Below are positions 1 through 7,607 of a stretch of 8,110 nt of DNA, one piece after another; position 1 is the stretch's first letter, and the number at the start of each line of letters is the position of its first letter. The position numbers and the translations under genes were made by a program. The stretch is from JALORV01 sp035498175 (GTDB taxonomy: Bacteria; Pseudomonadota; Gammaproteobacteria; Burkholderiales; Burkholderiaceae_F), in contig DATKAJ010000069.1 of assembly GCA_035498175.1 (NCBI GenBank), forward strand, positions 1 to 8,110, in the 5' to 3' direction. Below the pieces are notes generated by a model that was not told where the DNA came from, did no database searches, and saw nothing but the letters and a program-made list of their open reading frames with translations.

Positions 1-1426
<1,426 letters not shown>

Positions 1427-1445
1427 GTCGCTCCCGAAGGCTCAC

Positions 1446-2336
1446 ATGAATTTCGCATTGATCCTCTTTGTCCTGACCGTCTTCACCGGCGTGCTGTGGG
1501 TGGCCGACAAGATGGTGTTTGCGCGCCAGCGACGCGAGCGCGCGGCGAAACTGCTCGCCGATTTCGACGGCCGCAACAGCGCCGCGCTGGCGCGCCGCGA
1601 GGTGATCGTCGAACAGGAGCGCCGCAGCCTGGAGGAGGGCGCGATCCGCCAGCCGGCCTGGCTCGAATACACCGCAAGCTTCTTTCCGGTCATCCTGCTC
1701 GTGTTCCTGCTGCGTTCCTTCCTCTACGAGCCGTTCAGGATCCCGTCGGGGTCGATGCTGCCGACCCTGGAGGTCGGCGACCTCATCCTGGTCAACAAGT
1801 ACGAGTACGGCATCCGGCTGCCGGTGATCAACAAGAAGATCATCGACGTCGGTCAGCCGAAGCGCGGCGACGTGATGGTTTTCCGGTTTCCGCTGAACCC
1901 GTCGCAGGACTACATCAAGCGGGTCGTCGGTCTGCCAGGCGACCGGATCGAGTACTTCAACAAGCGCCTCACGATCAACGGCAAGGAAATCCCGATCCGC
2001 AAGCTCGACAACTACTACGACGCCGATCGCCTCCAGTACTACGCCCAGTTCGACGAGAGCCTCGGCAACGTCGAACACCGGATCATCATCAATGATCAGG
2101 CGCCCGCGGGCCTGGCCGGGGGGTTTCCCAATACCCACCCCGGTGCCTGTCAATACAGCGGCAGCGGCATCGTCTGCACGGTGCCCCCGGGGCACTATTT
2201 CATGATGGGCGACAATCGCGACAACAGCGAGGACAGCCGCTTCTGGGGCTTCGTGCCGGACGAAAACATCGTTGGACGTGCCTTTCTCATCTGGATGAAC
2301 TTTGGCAATATCGGGCGCATCGGCAGCTTCCGCTGA
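1446..2336 (+). CDS. lepB: Signal peptidase I (leader peptidase)
   Basis: This inner-membrane serine protease cuts signal peptides from Sec- and Tat-exported proteins on the periplasmic side. The 296 residues hold two hydrophobic segments (about 2-20 and 77-94) joined by a charged cytoplasmic loop, as in the E. coli enzyme (324 aa). The catalytic domain begins with RIPSGSMLPTL, whose Ser103 is the nucleophile. DYIKRVVGLPGD carries the general base Lys158, and GDNRDNSEDSRFWG (255-268) is the conserved box E. Cys235 and Cys244 are placed like the Cys170/Cys176 disulfide pair of E. coli, which suggests a periplasmic disulfide (inference). The ATG at 1446 has only a weak purine stretch (GAAGG) upstream and lies 19 bp after lepA, so it is probably read from the lepA transcript. 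No key residue is missing. Confidence 0.97.
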   Translation: MNFALILFVLTVFTGVLWVADKMVFARQRRERAAKLLADFDGRNSAALARREVIVEQERRSLEEGAIRQPAWLEYTASFFPVILLVFLLRSFLYEPFRIPSGSMLPTLEVGDLILVNKYEYGIRLPVINKKIIDVGQPKRGDVMVFRFPLNPSQDYIKRVVGLPGDRIEYFNKRLTINGKEIPIRKLDNYYDADRLQYYAQFDESLGNVEHRIIINDQAPAGLAGGFPNTHPGACQYSGSGIVCTVPPGHYFMMGDNRDNSEDSRFWGFVPDENIVGRAFLIWMNFGNIGRIGSFR

Positions 2337-2373
2337 CAGCCGCGTCGCTCAAGTAACTGAAAAGAAAGGGAAA

Positions 2374-2757
2374 ATGGAAAATCGACGAACGCGCAACAGG
2401 CAGCGCGGACTCAGCATCATCGGCCTCATATTCATCGGGCTGATCGTGGTGGGCCTGCTCGCGATAGGTTTCAAGACCGTTCCCGCGGTCGTCGAGTACA
2501 TCGCGATCGAGCGCGCGCTGGCCAAGATCAAGAACGAAGGCACCACCGTCCGCGAGATCCAGGCGGCATTCGACCGCCACGCCACGATCGACGACATCAC
2601 GTCGATCAACGCCAAGGACCTCGACATCACGAAGGATGGCGATCAGGTCATCATCAGCTACGCCTACCAGAAGAAGATCCCGATCGTCGACAACGTATCA
2701 CTCGTCATCGACTTTTCAGGGACGACGCGCGATCGCCAGCGCAGGGCGGTGCCTTGA
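2374..2757 (+). CDS. DUF4845 small membrane protein
   Basis: A 127-residue protein of unknown function, recognised as DUF4845 by its place between lepB and rnc and by its architecture. It has a short basic N-terminus (MENRRTRNRQRG), one hydrophobic helix (about 13-33, LSIIGLIFIGLIVVG), then a soluble domain of about 90 residues predicted to lie outside the cytoplasm, with KTVPAVVEYIAIERAL following the membrane segment. The helix start, QRGLSIIGLI, resembles a type IV pilin leader but lacks the Glu5 of true pilins. I chose the ATG at 2374 because it has a purine-rich ribosome binding site (AAAGAAAGGG) just upstream and gives the usual N-terminus. A TTG at 2302 would extend the protein into lepB by 24 unconvincing residues. 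Genes of this family commonly sit in this cluster; no role can be read from the sequence. Confidence 0.85.
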   Translation: MENRRTRNRQRGLSIIGLIFIGLIVVGLLAIGFKTVPAVVEYIAIERALAKIKNEGTTVREIQAAFDRHATIDDITSINAKDLDITKDGDQVIISYAYQKKIPIVDNVSLVIDFSGTTRDRQRRAVP

Positions 2758-2778
2758 CCAGGCCGGGGACCAGACGCG

Positions 2779-3558
2779 ATGGAACTGCCGGCGCTTGAAG
2801 AGCGCCTCGGCTACCGCTTCGTCCAGCAGACGCTGCTCGAACAGGCAGTCACGCACCGTAGCCACGGCGTCATCCACAACGAGCGGCTCGAGTTTCTGGG
2901 CGACGCGGTGCTGAACTGCGCGATCGCGCAGTTGCTGTTCCAGAAGTACGTCCGACTCGACGAGGGCGACCTGTCGCGCCTGCGCGCCAATCTTGTGAAG
3001 CAGCAGTCGCTGGCCGACATCGCCGAGCGCCTCGTGCTGTCGGACTTCCTGCGGCTGGGAGAGGGCGAGATGAAGAGCGGCGGTTTCCGCCGGCCGTCGA
3101 TCCTCGCCGACACCATGGAGGCGATATTTGGCGCGATCTTCCTCGACAGTGGCTTCGATTCCGCGCGCGCAGTGATCGGCAAGCTCTTCGAGCCCGTGCT
3201 GAAGAGTGTGGATCCGAAGACGCTCGGTAAGGACAGCAAGACACTGTTGCAGGAATATCTGCAGGGCAAGCGCATCGCGCTGCCGGTCTACACGGTGGTC
3301 GAAACGCGCGGAGCGGCACACAACCAGGAATTCGAGGTCGAATGCTCGATCCCGAAACTCGAGATCAGCGTTCGCGGCACCGGCCGCAGCCGACGTGCCG
3401 CCGAGCAGTCGGCGGCGAAACAGGCCTTCGAGGCTGCACAGCAGGCGATTCATCAGGGCCGGCGCACGCGCAAGAAGCCCGCTCCCCCCGCCGAGGCCGC
3501 CGTGGAGCGGTCCGAAGAAAAGGCGGTCAACGCGGCCACCAGTCCCGACCCGGCTTGA
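2779..3558 (+). CDS. rnc: Ribonuclease III
   Basis: RNase III is the Mg-dependent endonuclease that cuts double-stranded RNA, processing the 30S rRNA precursor and some mRNAs. The 259 residues show the signature NERLEFLGDAVL (34-45) with metal-site residues Glu38 and Asp42, and the second metal motif ILADTMEAIFGAIFLDSG (108-125) with Asp111 and catalytic Glu114. A double-stranded RNA binding domain spans about 154-222 (DSKTLLQEYL, then RRAAEQSAAKQAF). The protein is longer than E. coli RNase III (226 aa) because of a 30-plus residue tail rich in Lys, Pro, Ala and Glu after the dsRBD. The ATG at 2779 follows the DUF4845 gene by 21 bp with a weak GGGGA site upstream. Its stop overlaps the era start by one base (TGATG), pointing to coupled translation of two factors that both act on 30S maturation. 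Confidence 0.98.
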   Translation: MELPALEERLGYRFVQQTLLEQAVTHRSHGVIHNERLEFLGDAVLNCAIAQLLFQKYVRLDEGDLSRLRANLVKQQSLADIAERLVLSDFLRLGEGEMKSGGFRRPSILADTMEAIFGAIFLDSGFDSARAVIGKLFEPVLKSVDPKTLGKDSKTLLQEYLQGKRIALPVYTVVETRGAAHNQEFEVECSIPKLEISVRGTGRSRRAAEQSAAKQAFEAAQQAIHQGRRTRKKPAPPAEAAVERSEEKAVNAATSPDPA

Positions 3559-4451
3559 TGAACGAGGCGGTCCGCCGTGTCGGCATGGTGGCCGTTGTGG
3601 GTCGGCCCAACGTCGGCAAGTCGACGCTGATCAACGCGCTGGTCGGCGAGCGCGTCAGCATCACCTCGCGCAAGCCGCAGACCACCCGCGACCGGGTTCT
3701 CGGTGTGCGCACAGACGCGGATGCGCAGTACATCTTCGTCGACACTCCAGGATTCCAGCGGCGGCACCGCGGTGCGCTCAACCGGCGGATGAATCAGACG
3801 GTGACCGCCGCGCTTGCGGACGTGGACGCCGTGATCCTCGTAGTCGACGCTTCGGGATGGACGCCTGCCGACACCCAGGTGCTGGAACTGCTTCCGCCGT
3901 CGGCGGAGCACGTCATCCTGGCGCTTAACAAGACCGACCTGCTGGCCGAGCGTGGGCGACTCCTGCCGCTGATGGCCGAAGCAATGCAGCGCCATCCGTT
4001 TCGGGCGATCGTCCCGGTCAGCGGCGAGAAGGGGCGTCAGCTCGATGATCTGCTGAAGGAGGTGCGCACGCTGCTGCCCGAAGGCGTGCCGCTCTTCGAT
4101 GCCGAGCAGTACACGGATCGGAGCGCCCGCTTCCTCGCCGCGGAACGCGTCCGCGAGAAGGCCTATCGCCTGCTCGGCGACGAGCTGCCCTACGGCATCG
4201 CGGTCTCCATCGAACGTTGGCAGGAGGACGAAGGCAAGGCCGAGATCGTCGCGACCCTGTTCGTCGAGCGCGACGCGCACAAGGGGATAGTGATCGGGAA
4301 GGAGGGCGCAAAGCTACGCGAGATCTCGCGGCTCGCCCGCGCTGACATCGAGCAGATGCTCGGCAAACCCGTGCATCTCGAGGTCTGGGTGCGCGTGAAG
4401 AAGGGCTGGAGCGACGACCCCGCAGCGATGCGGAAGCTGGGCTATGGCTGA
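3558..4451 (+). CDS. era: GTPase Era
   Basis: Era is an essential GTPase that binds the 3' end of 16S rRNA and assists 30S assembly. The 297 residues (E. coli 301) contain the P-loop GRPNVGKS (15-22), the switch I stretch SRKPQTTRD (37-45), DTPG (62-65), NKTD (124-127) and a G5 region reading VSGEKG (154-159), where the usual second residue Ala is Gly. The C-terminal KH RNA-binding domain has the loop VIGKEGAKLREI (245-256) and ends with VWVRVKKGWSDDP. The frame stays open upstream to 3342 inside rnc, but the ATG at 3558, overlapping the rnc stop by one base, gives the standard N-terminus shortly before the P-loop. The gene ends 8 bp inside recO. Confidence 0.98.
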   Translation: MNEAVRRVGMVAVVGRPNVGKSTLINALVGERVSITSRKPQTTRDRVLGVRTDADAQYIFVDTPGFQRRHRGALNRRMNQTVTAALADVDAVILVVDASGWTPADTQVLELLPPSAEHVILALNKTDLLAERGRLLPLMAEAMQRHPFRAIVPVSGEKGRQLDDLLKEVRTLLPEGVPLFDAEQYTDRSARFLAAERVREKAYRLLGDELPYGIAVSIERWQEDEGKAEIVATLFVERDAHKGIVIGKEGAKLREISRLARADIEQMLGKPVHLEVWVRVKKGWSDDPAAMRKLGYG

Positions 4452-5205
4452 GGCAGAGCGGAGCGGCACAAAGCCGCACCGGCGCGTCTCGGACGCGCGG
4501 GTCGACCACCAGCCAGGGATCGTGCTGCACGCCACACCATGGCGCGAGACCAGCCTCATCGTCGAGGTCTTCACGCGCGACTACGGGCGAACGCCGCTCA
4601 TCGCGCGCGGCGCGAAGCGGCCGACATCGCAGTTCCGCGGCCTGCTTGCGCCCTTTGCGCCGCTGGCCCTGTCGTGGAGCGGCCGCGGCGAGATCAAGAA
4701 TCTGGTGCGCGTCGAGTGGGTCGGAGGCATGCCGCCGCTACGCGGCCAGGCCCTGTTATCGGCCTTCTACGCCAACGAACTGCTGGTCCGGCTGCTGGCA
4801 CGCGCGGATCCGCACGAGCGGCTGTTCGAGCACTACCTCGAGATGCTCCGCGGTCTCGCGCGGGCGCGCCATGACGCGACGCTGCGCGTCTTCGAACTCG
4901 AGCTGCTGCGCGAGGTCGGCTACGCAGTGCCGCTTGACCAGTGCAGCAGCGGCGAAGCGATCGACGCCGAGAGCCGATATAGCTTCCGTCCGGAAGCGGG
5001 CGCACAGCGACTCGCAGCGGACGAGGGCGATCCGGTCGAATCCGCCGTATCTGGCGAGACGCTGCTGGCGATGTCGCGCGGAGACTTCTCCAATGCGCGC
5101 GTCGCCGCGGAGGCGAAGCGCATGCTGCGCCAGTTGATTCGCTACCATCTCGACGGCAAGCCTTTGAACACCCGCCGCATCCTGCTCGACCTGCACGAAC
5201 TCTAG
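4444..5205 (+). CDS. recO: DNA repair protein RecO
   Basis: RecO works with RecR (and RecF) to load RecA on SSB-coated single-stranded DNA and can anneal complementary strands. The 253 residues carry the N-terminal OB-fold with the family stretch VLHATPWRETSLIVEVFTRD (27-46) and the basic run RGAKRPTSQFRG (55-66), followed by a helical C-terminal domain with YANELLVRLL (109-118) and the C-terminal motif YHLDGKPLNTRRIL. There is a single cysteine (167), so the four-Cys zinc finger of some RecO proteins is absent, as in E. coli. The ATG at 4444 overlaps the end of era by 8 bp. The first 20 or so residues are polar and probably unstructured, so a later start cannot be excluded, but no better ATG lies before the conserved block. 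Confidence 0.95.
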   Translation: MAEAERSGTKPHRRVSDARVDHQPGIVLHATPWRETSLIVEVFTRDYGRTPLIARGAKRPTSQFRGLLAPFAPLALSWSGRGEIKNLVRVEWVGGMPPLRGQALLSAFYANELLVRLLARADPHERLFEHYLEMLRGLARARHDATLRVFELELLREVGYAVPLDQCSSGEAIDAESRYSFRPEAGAQRLAADEGDPVESAVSGETLLAMSRGDFSNARVAAEAKRMLRQLIRYHLDGKPLNTRRILLDLHEL

Positions 5206-5221
5206 GCTCTCAAACCCGGTG

Positions 5222-5968
5222 ATGACGGCGCTGAGCGTGAACCTGAACAAGGTGGCCCTGCTGCGCAATACGCGCACCATCGGCATCCCGAGTGTCGAGC
5301 GAGCGGCCAGGATTGCGCTCGAGGCCGGCGCAGACGGCATCACCGTGCATCCGCGGCCGGACGGGCGCCATGTCCGCGGCCCCGACGTCGAAGCGCTGGC
5401 GACACTGCTGCGGCAGTGGCCAGCCTGCGAGTTCAACATCGAGGGCAACCCTTTTCACGGATTGCTGGATTTCGTTGCGCAGGTCCGCCCGCAGCAGTGC
5501 ACGTTCGTTCCGGACGAAACGGGCGCCTTCACTTCGGACCGCGGCTGGAATCTTCCGGCCGATGCCGAACGCCTTACGCCCGTGATAGCACGAGCACGCG
5601 AGCTCGGAGCGCGCGTGAGTCTCTTCATGGACCCGCTGCCCGAATCGATGCGCCACGCGGCGGCTTTGGGCGCACAGCGGGTCGAGCTCTACACGGAGCC
5701 TTATGCGCGAGCCTTCGGCACTTCCGAGGAAGACCCGATCCTTGCGCGCTACGCCGATTCTGCGCGCGCCGCGCGGGCGGCCGGCCTCGGTATCAACGCC
5801 GGCCACGATCTGAACCTCCTGAATCTCGCGTCGTTCCTGCGCGCCGTTTCCGGCGTCGATGAGGTCTCGATCGGCCATGCGCTGATCGCCGACGCACTCG
5901 AATTCGGCCTCGCCGACACGGTGCGCCGCTACCTCGCGGAAATCCGGAAGGCCGATCGCTCCGCATGA
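5222..5968 (+). CDS. pdxJ: Pyridoxine 5'-phosphate synthase, unusual subtype
   Basis: PdxJ condenses 1-deoxy-D-xylulose 5-phosphate with 3-amino-2-oxopropyl phosphate to form pyridoxine 5'-phosphate, the ring-closing step of the DXP-dependent vitamin B6 pathway. The 248-residue TIM barrel shows TVHPRPDGRH (41-50, active-site His43, Arg45 and His50), FNIEG with the catalytic Glu74, ELYTEPYA, NAGHDLNL (His195) and SIGHALI (His219). The N-terminus reads LSVNLNKVALLRNTR, where E. coli PdxJ has NIDHIATLRNAR. The motif set matches the subfamily I know from Bacteroidetes and some other bacteria better than the E. coli type. A GTG at 5219 is directly followed by the ATG at 5222; I chose the ATG because MTALSVN is the family-like start. 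No good ribosome binding site is visible, and the gap to recO is only 16 bp, so coupling is likely. It overlaps acpS by 4 bp. Confidence 0.95.
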   Translation: MTALSVNLNKVALLRNTRTIGIPSVERAARIALEAGADGITVHPRPDGRHVRGPDVEALATLLRQWPACEFNIEGNPFHGLLDFVAQVRPQQCTFVPDETGAFTSDRGWNLPADAERLTPVIARARELGARVSLFMDPLPESMRHAAALGAQRVELYTEPYARAFGTSEEDPILARYADSARAARAAGLGINAGHDLNLLNLASFLRAVSGVDEVSIGHALIADALEFGLADTVRRYLAEIRKADRSA

Positions 5969-6366
5969 TCTTCGGCATCGGTACCGACATCGTCGAGATC
6001 GGGCGCATCCGCGGTGCAGTGGCCCGCTTTGGCGACCGCTTCCCGCAGCGCGTGCTGGGTGCGCGCGAACTCGAACGCTACCGCGACCGGCGCTCGCGCT
6101 CCGAGCAGCGTGGCCTGAAGTTCCTCGCGACGCGCTTTGCCGCCAAAGAGGCCGTATCCAAGGCGCTCGGGCTCGGCATGCGGTGGCCGATGACGTGGCG
6201 GGCCGTCGAAATCCTCAATGACCCGTCGGGTCGGCCGGTGGCCTTCGTCAGCAGCGCGGAGCTGCGTCGATTCACTGAGCGCAAGCGGCTGCGGCTACAC
6301 GTCTCGATCACGGACGAGCGTGAGCTCGCCATGGCGTATGCGGTCGCCGAAGTGCAGGGGGCGTAA
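5965..6366 (+). CDS. acpS: Holo-[acyl-carrier-protein] synthase
   Basis: AcpS transfers the 4'-phosphopantetheine arm from CoA to the conserved serine of acyl carrier protein, making it active for fatty acid synthesis. The 133-residue protein (family about 120-130) has the N-terminal signature GIGTDIVEIGRI (4-15) with metal-binding Asp8, and the second signature KFLATRFAAKEAVSKALG (52-69) with Glu62. The C-terminal strand pair includes LHVSITDERELAMAYAV (111-127). The ATG at 5965 overlaps the pdxJ stop as ATGA, and the stop overlaps the nagZ start as TAATG, so the three genes are tightly coupled. The pdxJ-acpS pair is also adjacent in E. coli. Confidence 0.97.
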   Translation: MIFGIGTDIVEIGRIRGAVARFGDRFPQRVLGARELERYRDRRSRSEQRGLKFLATRFAAKEAVSKALGLGMRWPMTWRAVEILNDPSGRPVAFVSSAELRRFTERKRLRLHVSITDERELAMAYAVAEVQGA

Positions 6367-7391
6367 TGCTTGGTCCGGTCGTCATCGGCGTCGAAGGCAC
6401 AGAGCTGAGCGAGGCTGATCGGCGGCGCCTTGCGCACCCGCTGGTGGGAATGGTCATCCTGTTCAAGGCGAATTTCGAAAGCCCTGGGCAGCTCCGGCAG
6501 CTGACCGACGAAATCCATGCGCTGCGCCAGCCGCCGCTGCTGATCGCGGTCGACCATGAAGGCGGGCGCGTCCAGCGCTTCCGTAAAGGATTCACGCGCT
6601 TGCCTGCGATGCGCCAGCTGGGCGAGCTATGGAACCGCGATGTGCTGCTAGCCTGCCGCGCGGCGGCGTCCACCGGCTACGTGCTCGCTTCGGAGCTGCG
6701 AGCCCACGGCGTTGACTTCAGCTTCACGCCGGTGCTTGATCTCGACTGGGGCCGCAGCGAGGTCATCGGCGACCGCGCCTTTCATGCAGATGCGCGCGTG
6801 GTGGCCATGCTGGCGGCACAACTGATGCACGGCATGGTCATGGCGGGGATGGCCAACTGCGGCAAGCACTTTCCTGGCCACGGCTGGGCGTCGGCCGACT
6901 CGCACGTCGCCGTTCCGCGCGACGAAAGGACGCTCGCGCAACTGCTGCAGGACGACGCCGCGCCGTATCGCTGGCTGGGACCGCAGCTCGCGGCGGTTAT
7001 GCCGGCACACGTCGTCTACGACCGCGTCGACAAGGCGCCTGCGGGCTTCTCCGGGAAGTGGCTCCGGAAGCTTCGGCGCGATCTCGGTTTCGCGGGTGCC
7101 GTGTTCAGCGACGATCTGCTGATGGAGGGCGCGAGCACTGCCGGCGGTGTCACCGAGCGCGCGAATGCAGCGCTCTTTGCCGGATGTGACCTTGTCCTGG
7201 TCTGCAACGACCTCGGCGCGATGGATCGGGTTCTTGGGGAGCTGCAGTGGCAACGATCGCGGCTGTTTGACCAGCGCCTGGCGCGCCTGCAGCCGCAAGG
7301 GTACGCGCTCGGCCTGAATGACCTGCAGGCAACGGAACTCTACGCGCTGGCGCGGAAGGATCTGGAGGCGATCCCGGCGGGATCTGGCTAA
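6366..7391 (+). CDS. nagZ: Beta-N-acetylhexosaminidase NagZ
   Basis: NagZ is a cytoplasmic glycoside hydrolase of family 3 that removes N-acetylglucosamine from 1,6-anhydro-muropeptides during cell-wall recycling. In species with inducible AmpC its product feeds the AmpR signal; nothing here shows whether that applies. The 341 residues match the E. coli length. Visible are VEGTEL at the N-terminus, HPLVGMVILFKANF (24-37), AVDHEGGRVQRFR (61-73), KHFPGHGWASADSH (167-180) with the Asp178-His180 acid/base pair characteristic of NagZ, and FSDDLLMEGA (247-256) with the nucleophile at Asp249. The ATG at 6366 shares a base with the acpS stop. The stop codon's last base is the first base of the dif-like site, and no intrinsic terminator is visible after the gene. 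Confidence 0.97.
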   Translation: MLGPVVIGVEGTELSEADRRRLAHPLVGMVILFKANFESPGQLRQLTDEIHALRQPPLLIAVDHEGGRVQRFRKGFTRLPAMRQLGELWNRDVLLACRAAASTGYVLASELRAHGVDFSFTPVLDLDWGRSEVIGDRAFHADARVVAMLAAQLMHGMVMAGMANCGKHFPGHGWASADSHVAVPRDERTLAQLLQDDAAPYRWLGPQLAAVMPAHVVYDRVDKAPAGFSGKWLRKLRRDLGFAGAVFSDDLLMEGASTAGGVTERANAALFAGCDLVLVCNDLGAMDRVLGELQWQRSRLFDQRLARLQPQGYALGLNDLQATELYALARKDLEAIPAGSG

Positions 7392-7418
7392 TTGCGCATA
7401 ATGTGTATTATGTCAAAT
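7391..7418 (+). other. dif-like XerC/XerD recombination site
   Basis: The 28 bp divide into a XerC-type arm ATTGCGCATAA (7391-7401), a 6-bp centre TGTGTA (7402-7407) and a XerD-type arm TTATGTCAAAT (7408-7418). Against the E. coli dif sequence as I recall it, 24 of 28 positions agree. The differences are the first two bases, one central base (A to G) and one base in the XerD arm (T to C). The inner CATAA/TTATG inverted pair, which positions the two recombinases, is intact. dif is where XerC and XerD, activated by FtsK, resolve chromosome dimers; some phages and integrative elements use the same site to insert. It begins on the last base of the nagZ stop codon. Confidence 0.85.
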
Positions 7419-7422
7419 ACTA

Positions 7423-7440
7423 AGTATTCTTAAGAATACT
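7423..7440. repeat. Perfect 18-bp palindrome beside dif
   Basis: AGTATTCTTAAGAATACT reads the same on both strands with no spacer. It begins four bases after the XerD arm of the dif-like site. It has no loop, little GC and no T-run after it, so it does not look like an intrinsic terminator; a binding site for a dimeric protein is more plausible (inference). It is 33 bp downstream of the last nagZ codon. Confidence 0.6.
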
Positions 7441-7474
7441 CGGCAATCCATTGTTTCCAAAGCAGATTGCAACG

Positions 7475-7607
7475 AACTAAAAGTGCAGACAACTAAATCT
7501 CCCTTCTCTGCGACCGCACATCAAGGACTTACACAACTTGGCCATCCGCGAAGCAATTTAGTTGTGGCCATCTGACGAGGCGGCCGGCCGACACGGATTT
7601 AGTTGTC
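7475..7607. repeat. AACTAAA/TTTAGTT repeat cluster with 12-bp inverted repeat
   Basis: The 7-mer AACTAAA occurs at 7475-7481 and 7491-7497, and its complement TTTAGTT at 7557-7563 and 7598-7604. The second and fourth copies extend to a perfect 12-bp inverted repeat: GACAACTAAATC at 7488-7499 against GATTTAGTTGTC at 7596-7607. The third and fourth copies share ATTTAGTTGT exactly 41 bp apart. Such an arrangement suits protein binding sites, element ends or a recombination region; the sequence alone does not tell which. Confidence 0.5.

Noticed and set aside
2302..2304. TTG at 2302 as the start of the DUF4845 gene
   Set aside because: It lies inside lepB and adds residues without family character; the ATG at 2374 has a clear ribosome binding site.
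3342..3557. An upstream start for era giving 72 more residues
   Set aside because: The extra part is an out-of-frame reading of rnc; Era proteins begin just before the P-loop, as with the ATG at 3558.
3453..4280. A 275-codon minus-strand frame opposite era
   Set aside because: Same reason: era on the + strand has every GTPase and KH motif, and the antisense translation shows none of a known family.
7423..7440. The 18-bp palindrome as the nagZ transcription terminator
   Set aside because: It has no loop, is AT-rich and has no T-run after it.
7475..7607. The AACTAAA repeats as an integron attC site or a CRISPR array
   Set aside because: They do not fit the RYYYAAC/GTTRRRY core pattern, and four short words at irregular spacing are not CRISPR repeats.
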